From NCBI GenBank assembly GCA_023392595.1, contig JAEVYU010000075.1, forward strand, positions 1 through 38,956: 38,956 bases of DNA, written 5' to 3'. Each line of letters opens with the position of its first letter. Within the stretch, counting starts at the first letter, position 1. The stretch comes from Bacillota bacterium. Its GTDB lineage: Bacteria; Bacillota; UBA4882; UBA8346. This document shows positions 35,162 through 38,956 of the stretch, piece after piece. A program made the position numbers and the translations under genes. A model generated the notes under the pieces. It had not been told where the DNA came from and did not search any database. It saw nothing but the letters and a program-made list of their open reading frames with translations.

Positions 35162-35304
35162 TTATATATTCTATACTTAAGTTTAATACGACTACAGTTA
35201 CTCATGAAAAAATTTATGATCTTGATGCGGATAAAAATCGCAGTGGTATTAAGAAAGATTTCACCGGAGTCAGTTTTTCCATTATCAACTTGCAAATACT
35301 TTGA
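35158..35304 (+). CDS. Possible 48-residue small protein
   Basis: An ORF begins at an ATG overlapping the stop of the previous gene (ATGA) and encodes 48 residues with the polar stretch YDLDADKNRSGIKKDFTG. There is no clear ribosome binding site, so expression would need translational coupling. It may be a remnant of a longer gene or chance. Confidence 0.25.
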   Translation: MIIYSILKFNTTTVTHEKIYDLDADKNRSGIKKDFTGVSFSIINLQIL

Positions 35305-35322
35305 TCAGAGGAGAACTTATTA

Positions 35323-35955
35323 ATGAACCCAATAGCGTATTTGTATGTAATTGACAGCATGGCTGATTGGGAAACCGGTTATTTAATTGCCGAATTGAAT
35401 TCCGGCCGTTATTGCAGGGAGGATACCGCTCGATATATCGTCAAGACTGTCGGCTTAACCAAAAAGACAGTTGTTACAATGGGAGGTATTCAAATCGTAC
35501 CGGATATTTTAATTCAGGAATTAACTGCCGAAAAAGCCGGGTTATTGATATTGCCGGGAGGTAATACATGGCTTGAAAAGATGCATATTCCCTTATTGGA
35601 GAAAGTGAAGGAGTTTATGGATGCAGGTGTCTATGTTGGCGCAATTTGCGGCGCAACGATAGCTCTAGCTCAAGCTGGATTCCTAAATAACCGGTATCAC
35701 ACAAGCAATGATCTCCATTATTTGAAAGCAGTATGTCCCGAATATTCCGGTGAGCAATTTTACCTTCAGGAACCTGCCGTTACCGATGGAAAACTTATTA
35801 CAGCATCCGGCATTGCTCCACTTGAATTTACTTACCAGGTTCTAAAAAATCTTGATATTTTCTTGCCAAAAACCCTTGAATTTTGGTATAAGCTATATTT
35901 GACCCGTGAGGCCAGATATTTTTATTCCCTTATGGAATCAATGAAACCTATTTAA
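35323..35955 (+). CDS. DJ-1/PfpI family protein (class I glutamine amidotransferase-like)
   Basis: A 210-residue protein with the DJ-1/PfpI fold. The nucleophile elbow is GAICGATIALAQAG, with the cysteine at about residue 108, and an acidic residue precedes the first strands (YVIDSMADWETGYL). The C-terminal 40 residues (FWYKLYLTREARYFYSLM) are longer than in the minimal fold. Members are chaperone-like or deglycase/protease-like enzymes; the activity here is not determinable. It follows an AGAGGAG site. Confidence 0.82.
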   Translation: MNPIAYLYVIDSMADWETGYLIAELNSGRYCREDTARYIVKTVGLTKKTVVTMGGIQIVPDILIQELTAEKAGLLILPGGNTWLEKMHIPLLEKVKEFMDAGVYVGAICGATIALAQAGFLNNRYHTSNDLHYLKAVCPEYSGEQFYLQEPAVTDGKLITASGIAPLEFTYQVLKNLDIFLPKTLEFWYKLYLTREARYFYSLMESMKPI

Positions 35956-36019
35956 TTGAATTGGCCGCGAAATTGAGAGAGAAATATCAAACGATGACTT
36001 TTAAAGCGAGGGTATAACT

Positions 36020-36661
36020 TTGTCCGTTCTACATAAAATAGCATACTATCAAAACCGGCGGGATGAAATTCCCAATCAGGAGTTAGCCGGTGAGTTGGTT
36101 CGAGAGCAAAACTTTGAGGGGATCCGTGAGATTGCCGAAAATCTATGGAATCGCGATAAAAATATCCAAAATGACTGCATAAAGGTAATTTATGAAATTG
36201 GCCAATTTCAGCCAGAGTACATTGCACCCTTTGCAGATGATTGCTTTCAATTATTGCGAAGTAGAAATAACCGTATGGTATGGGGAGCGATGACGGCACT
36301 GGCGGCGATAGCAGTTGTTAAACCGGAGATAATCTATGAAGGAATTGATAAAATATATTCCGCCATGGAAACGGGTTCGGTGATTACGATTGATAACGGT
36401 GTTAAAGCATTGGCGGTCGTCGCCGGACGAAATGGGGAGTATAACCAGCGAATCGTTCCATTTTTGCTATCTCATCTACGAACTTGCCGTCCTAAAGAAG
36501 TACCTCAACATGCGGAAAAATCAATACCGGCAATCAATCTTCAAAATAAGGGACGTTTTCTGGAAGTGCTCCATGAGCGAGAAAATGATTTAACCCCCTC
36601 TCAGATGGTGAGGGTTAAAAAGGTTTATAAAGCTCTGGATCGGCTTGCGGAAATTCAATGA
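36020..36661 (+). CDS. HEAT-repeat protein
   Basis: A 213-residue all-helical protein starting at TTG after GCGAGGG. Helical pairs such as IAENLWNRDKNIQNDCIKVIYEIG, cut here to IAENLWNRDKNIQND and CIKVIYEIG, and NRMVWGAMTALAAIAVVKPE have HEAT/ARM spacing. No catalytic motif is seen. It overlaps the next HEAT gene by four bases, implying translation of both in fixed ratio. Function unknown. Confidence 0.75.
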   Translation: MSVLHKIAYYQNRRDEIPNQELAGELVREQNFEGIREIAENLWNRDKNIQNDCIKVIYEIGQFQPEYIAPFADDCFQLLRSRNNRMVWGAMTALAAIAVVKPEIIYEGIDKIYSAMETGSVITIDNGVKALAVVAGRNGEYNQRIVPFLLSHLRTCRPKEVPQHAEKSIPAINLQNKGRFLEVLHERENDLTPSQMVRVKKVYKALDRLAEIQ

Positions 36662-37488
36662 ATAAACCGGATGTGAAAAGACAGGCCCGCGAAGGAAGAG
36701 GAGAAATTACGGCTGACTTCGCAGAGGGATTTGCGGGCTATTCTGATCAAGAGTTGAAGGCATTTTTAGATAGTAGGAATCCCCAAATCCGCACCGCAGC
36801 AGCGCAAATTCTCGGCAAACGAAAGGTCTTGGTCGCAGTTCCGGATTTATGTTTTCGATTGAAGAAAGAAAAGGCTTTATACGTAAGAATCGCTATCTCT
36901 GATGCCTTAAGCTTGATTGGAGCAGGGGCAATACCGGAGATGATGAAATGCGTCGGTAAGATTGGGGGTAATCAATATCAAGACTTGCCAAGTGAAATCT
37001 TTCAAAAATGGAACTATCCTTTGCCCCGGGATATAATCATTCGCAGTATCATTCGAATGGGAATACCGGCTTTGGGAAAATTGAATGAATTCTTGTTGGA
37101 AAGCGATGAACCGGAGGTTAGCGAAATCATCGACGCCATCGGACATATTTCGTTTTATTCCCATGACCAGAGTTCGTTTGACAACTTACTGAGGATAATG
37201 GCGGAGTATCATCAAAATGAACTCATTGTATGGAAGGTTCTCCGGGCGTTACAAGCATTTCCCAATCCTCGAACGCATCAACTTTTCAAACATATTTTGC
37301 TGAACGGGGATATACCCCAGTTCCGCTGGGAAGCGGCACGAAGCTTGGGGCAGATAGGAACCAAAACAGCAGAAGAGTATCTTGAAATGGTTATGAATGA
37401 TTCCGATGATAAGGTGCGAACAATGGTGAAGTTATCATTACAACATATTCACAACTTAAGTCATAAGAATTTGGAGGGTCAACAATAA
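36658..37488 (+). CDS. HEAT-repeat protein, partner of the previous gene
   Basis: A 276-residue protein with several HEAT repeats: FLDSRNPQIRTAAAQILGKR, KEKALYVRIAISDALSLIG, PQFRWEAARSLGQIGTK and DSDDKVRTMVKLSLQHI. HEAT proteins of this kind are scaffolds. The start codon overlaps the stop of the first HEAT gene (ATGA) and a YoaP-type acetyltransferase follows three bases after its stop, so the three are likely one transcript. Confidence 0.75.
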   Translation: MNKPDVKRQAREGRGEITADFAEGFAGYSDQELKAFLDSRNPQIRTAAAQILGKRKVLVAVPDLCFRLKKEKALYVRIAISDALSLIGAGAIPEMMKCVGKIGGNQYQDLPSEIFQKWNYPLPRDIIIRSIIRMGIPALGKLNEFLLESDEPEVSEIIDAIGHISFYSHDQSSFDNLLRIMAEYHQNELIVWKVLRALQAFPNPRTHQLFKHILLNGDIPQFRWEAARSLGQIGTKTAEEYLEMVMNDSDDKVRTMVKLSLQHIHNLSHKNLEGQQ

Positions 37489-37491
37489 GGA

Positions 37492-38241
37492 ATGGGCAAC
37501 GAATTTCTCAATTTGACAACGGACAATATCGGAAGAGAGCATTTATGTTGTGCGATTGCCGATAAAAAACACCAAAAGGGTGTTGATGGTAAAAAAGCAT
37601 GGCTAGCCGACAGAATTGCGGAAGGTCATGTGTTTAGAAAGCTAAATGAAAAAGGTAAGGTGTTCATTGAATATGCGCCGCTTGAAAAAGCGTGGGTGCC
37701 TATTGTTGGGGATAACTATATTTACATATACTGTTTTTGGGTTTCCGGCAGTTTTAAGGGAAAAGGTTATGGTAGAGAACTACTCAATTATTGCATAGAA
37801 GATGCAAAAAAGCAAAAGAAGGCGGGTGTTTGCATACTTAGTTCAAAAAAGAAAATGCCTTTTCTTTCCGAAAAAAAATTCATGCAGAAATTTGGTTTTG
37901 TGACCGTAGACACGATTGATAACGAGTATGAATTGATGGCCTTATCTTTTAATGGTCTGAGGCCGCAGTTTTCGTCCAATGCAAATGGACAACACATCGA
38001 TAAAGAAATATTGACGATTTACTATAGCTTGCAATGTCCGTATATTCCGGACTGCATAAAACAAATTGAAACTTTTTGTATGACAAATCATATTCCGTTT
38101 GAGTTGAATAAAATCGATACTTTGGAAAAAGCTAAGGCACTGCCAGGTATATTTAACAACTGGGCTGTTTTTTATAAAGGTAAATTTAAAACACTGCATT
38201 TGCTTAATGAAGGTTATTTACGGAAAATACTTGATCAATAA
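37492..38241 (+). CDS. GNAT acetyltransferase with C-terminal YoaP domain
   Basis: A 249-residue protein of the YoaP type. Residues 1-150 are a GNAT fold with YIYIYCFWVSGSFKGKGYG as the acetyl-CoA region; residues 165-245 (ILTIYYSLQCPYIPDC, IPFELNKIDTLEKAKALP) are the YoaP domain, thioredoxin-like in appearance, with cysteines in QCPYIPDC. Acceptor unknown. It immediately follows the second HEAT gene. The sequence is visibly richer in A and T than the polC or lon regions. Confidence 0.85.
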   Translation: MGNEFLNLTTDNIGREHLCCAIADKKHQKGVDGKKAWLADRIAEGHVFRKLNEKGKVFIEYAPLEKAWVPIVGDNYIYIYCFWVSGSFKGKGYGRELLNYCIEDAKKQKKAGVCILSSKKKMPFLSEKKFMQKFGFVTVDTIDNEYELMALSFNGLRPQFSSNANGQHIDKEILTIYYSLQCPYIPDCIKQIETFCMTNHIPFELNKIDTLEKAKALPGIFNNWAVFYKGKFKTLHLLNEGYLRKILDQ

Positions 38242-38398
38242 ATCTTTGTGCTTTGCTTGGAAGGATAGCTATGAATTCATAAGGGTGGTCGTGACGGGCG
38301 GTAATTCTTCCGGGGATATGGATATTTTTGAAGGATGCGCAAACGATGATTGCATGCTGTTTTGATGCTATATCCGGACGGTCGTATTTGAAAATCAA
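38204..38398 (-). CDS. Possible small protein or gene remnant
   Basis: A 64-codon minus-strand frame from TTG 38398 with mixed composition (NIHIPGRITARHDHPYEF, FIAILPSKAQRFIDQ). It overlaps the end of the YoaP gene by 38 bases, convergently. No ribosome binding site is clear and I recognise no family; its protein-like composition is the only support, so it may be the C-terminal remnant of a longer gene. Confidence 0.25.
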   Translation of the reverse strand: MIFKYDRPDIASKQHAIIVCASFKNIHIPGRITARHDHPYEFIAILPSKAQRFIDQVFSVNNLH

Positions 38399-38463
38399 AG
38401 TATTTCCGGATAACGCGGAAAATTTAAATGGGCTGATATTTAAACCAATCTTAAATTGGATTT

Positions 38464-38491
38464 GAGGTAACCATTATGGAACGGTTACCTC
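38464..38491. terminator. Perfect 9-bp hairpin, possible terminator of the HEAT-YoaP unit
   Basis: GAGGTAACC (38464-38472) pairs with GGTTACCTC (38483-38491). The 3' side is followed by TTATTG, a weak T-run. Confidence 0.45.
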
Positions 38492-38548
38492 TTATTGATA
38501 ATGTTTTGTTAGCATATAAACAAATTGACTGTCGGTGGGGAGGGTCCA

Positions 38549-38719
38549 ATGATTTATATGAAGGTTTTATATGGTAATAATGTCGCCACCTTTAAGTTTA
38601 ATGAAGATCAAAGGGAAAAAGCCAGAGAGTTTAAAACGTTCGCCGAAGAATCCGGACATTATGTGAGTATGTGGGAAGAACCTTTAATATTGTTAAATCG
38701 GGATATTATCCGCTATTGA
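38549..38719 (+). CDS. Small hypothetical protein, 56 residues
   Basis: It starts at ATG 38549 after a strong GGGGAGGG site and encodes MIYMKVLYGNNVATFKF followed by a charged helix (FNEDQREKAREFKTFAEESG). The composition and ribosome site support translation. I do not recognise a family. It is the last gene before the right IS end. Confidence 0.5.
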   Translation: MIYMKVLYGNNVATFKFNEDQREKAREFKTFAEESGHYVSMWEEPLILLNRDIIRY

Positions 38720-38831
38720 AATTCGGTCTCCGTTAGGGTAGAATCCAGTCCTTTAACCATACCACCTCGTCCATATTCTGCAGCACAGCATGGTAATCCA
38801 GGGTGAGGGGTATTTATTTTTCCAAAAACCT

Positions 38832-38956
38832 AGGGAACCACTGATTAAAACAGAACAATTCAAGGGATATCCTGGAACATAACTAGGAGATATCGTATAA
38901 TAAAGGTAACAAAATCAAGGAGAACTCCATGAAACAACAAACTTTCAGCGATATGG
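38832..38956 (+). mobile_element. Left end of the same insertion sequence, second copy
   Basis: Begins GGGAACCACTGATTAAAAC and carries TATAAT, AAGGAG and the transposase start. It is the inverted, slightly diverged counterpart of 1-124, so the two copies point outwards from the window. Confidence 0.7.
38929..38956 (+). CDS. Transposase, first nine codons only
   Basis: MKQQTFSDM and one base, identical to the fragment at 1-29, after AAGGAGAACTCC. It is cut by the window edge. Confidence 0.5.

Noticed and set aside
1..38956. Large composite transposon carried between the two IS ends
   Set aside because: The interval contains essential housekeeping operons in conserved order, and the ends fit an assembly break better.

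Overview
The window reads as chromosomal DNA from an endospore-forming member of the Bacillota (Firmicutes) outside the classical bacilli. Evidence: a Gram-positive-type PolC, the sporulation genes spoIVA, a pdaB-like deacetylase and a Spo0E-like phosphatase, the conserved order der-plsY-gpsA-spoIVA-hbs, strong AGGAGG-type ribosome binding sites, frequent TTG starts, and lysine and c-di-GMP riboswitches. No rRNA, tRNA or CRISPR array was seen. I cannot name the species from the sequence alone.

Layout. 1-124 and 38832-38956 are two diverged (about 92-93% identical by eye) copies of the same insertion-sequence left end, in opposite orientation, each cut after nine codons of the transposase; the window looks like a contig that stops inside two IS copies. 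401-7870 is ispG-proS-polC (isoprenoid synthesis, translation, replication), separated by intergenic palindromic repeats. 7871-8900 holds a c-di-GMP-I riboswitch with no co-directional gene behind it, a strong hairpin, a small holin-like membrane protein on the minus strand, and an unassigned run of hairpins. 8901-17787 is a housekeeping and sporulation block: a small hypothetical protein, a PDZ/radical-SAM-like DUF512 protein, der, plsY, gpsA, spoIVA, hbs, pdaB and lepB, divided by clear Rho-independent terminators. 18016-24903 carries an ABC-F ATPase, lonA and mutS2.

From about 24.9 kb the region becomes accessory: a cluster of three repeat types, a Spo0E-like gene and an MFS transporter on the minus strand, and an alpha/beta hydrolase. 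At 28.2 kb a canonical promoter and a lysine riboswitch, with its own terminator, open a long leader (about 520 nt, with two further hairpins). It precedes a co-directional gene set: a MocR-type regulator with an altered PLP pocket, two GNAT acetyltransferases, aspartate-semialdehyde dehydrogenase, a TIGR04076-like small protein and dihydrodipicolinate synthase, closed by a terminator. This lysine-sensing operon contains the Asd and DapA steps but no aspartokinase or DapB, and is the most interesting part of the window. After it come a GyrI-like protein, a relative of unknown function, a DJ-1/PfpI protein, two overlapping HEAT-repeat genes, a YoaP-type acetyltransferase and small ORFs up to the right IS end.

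Residue and base positions were counted by hand; homology calls rest on recognised motifs, not on searches.
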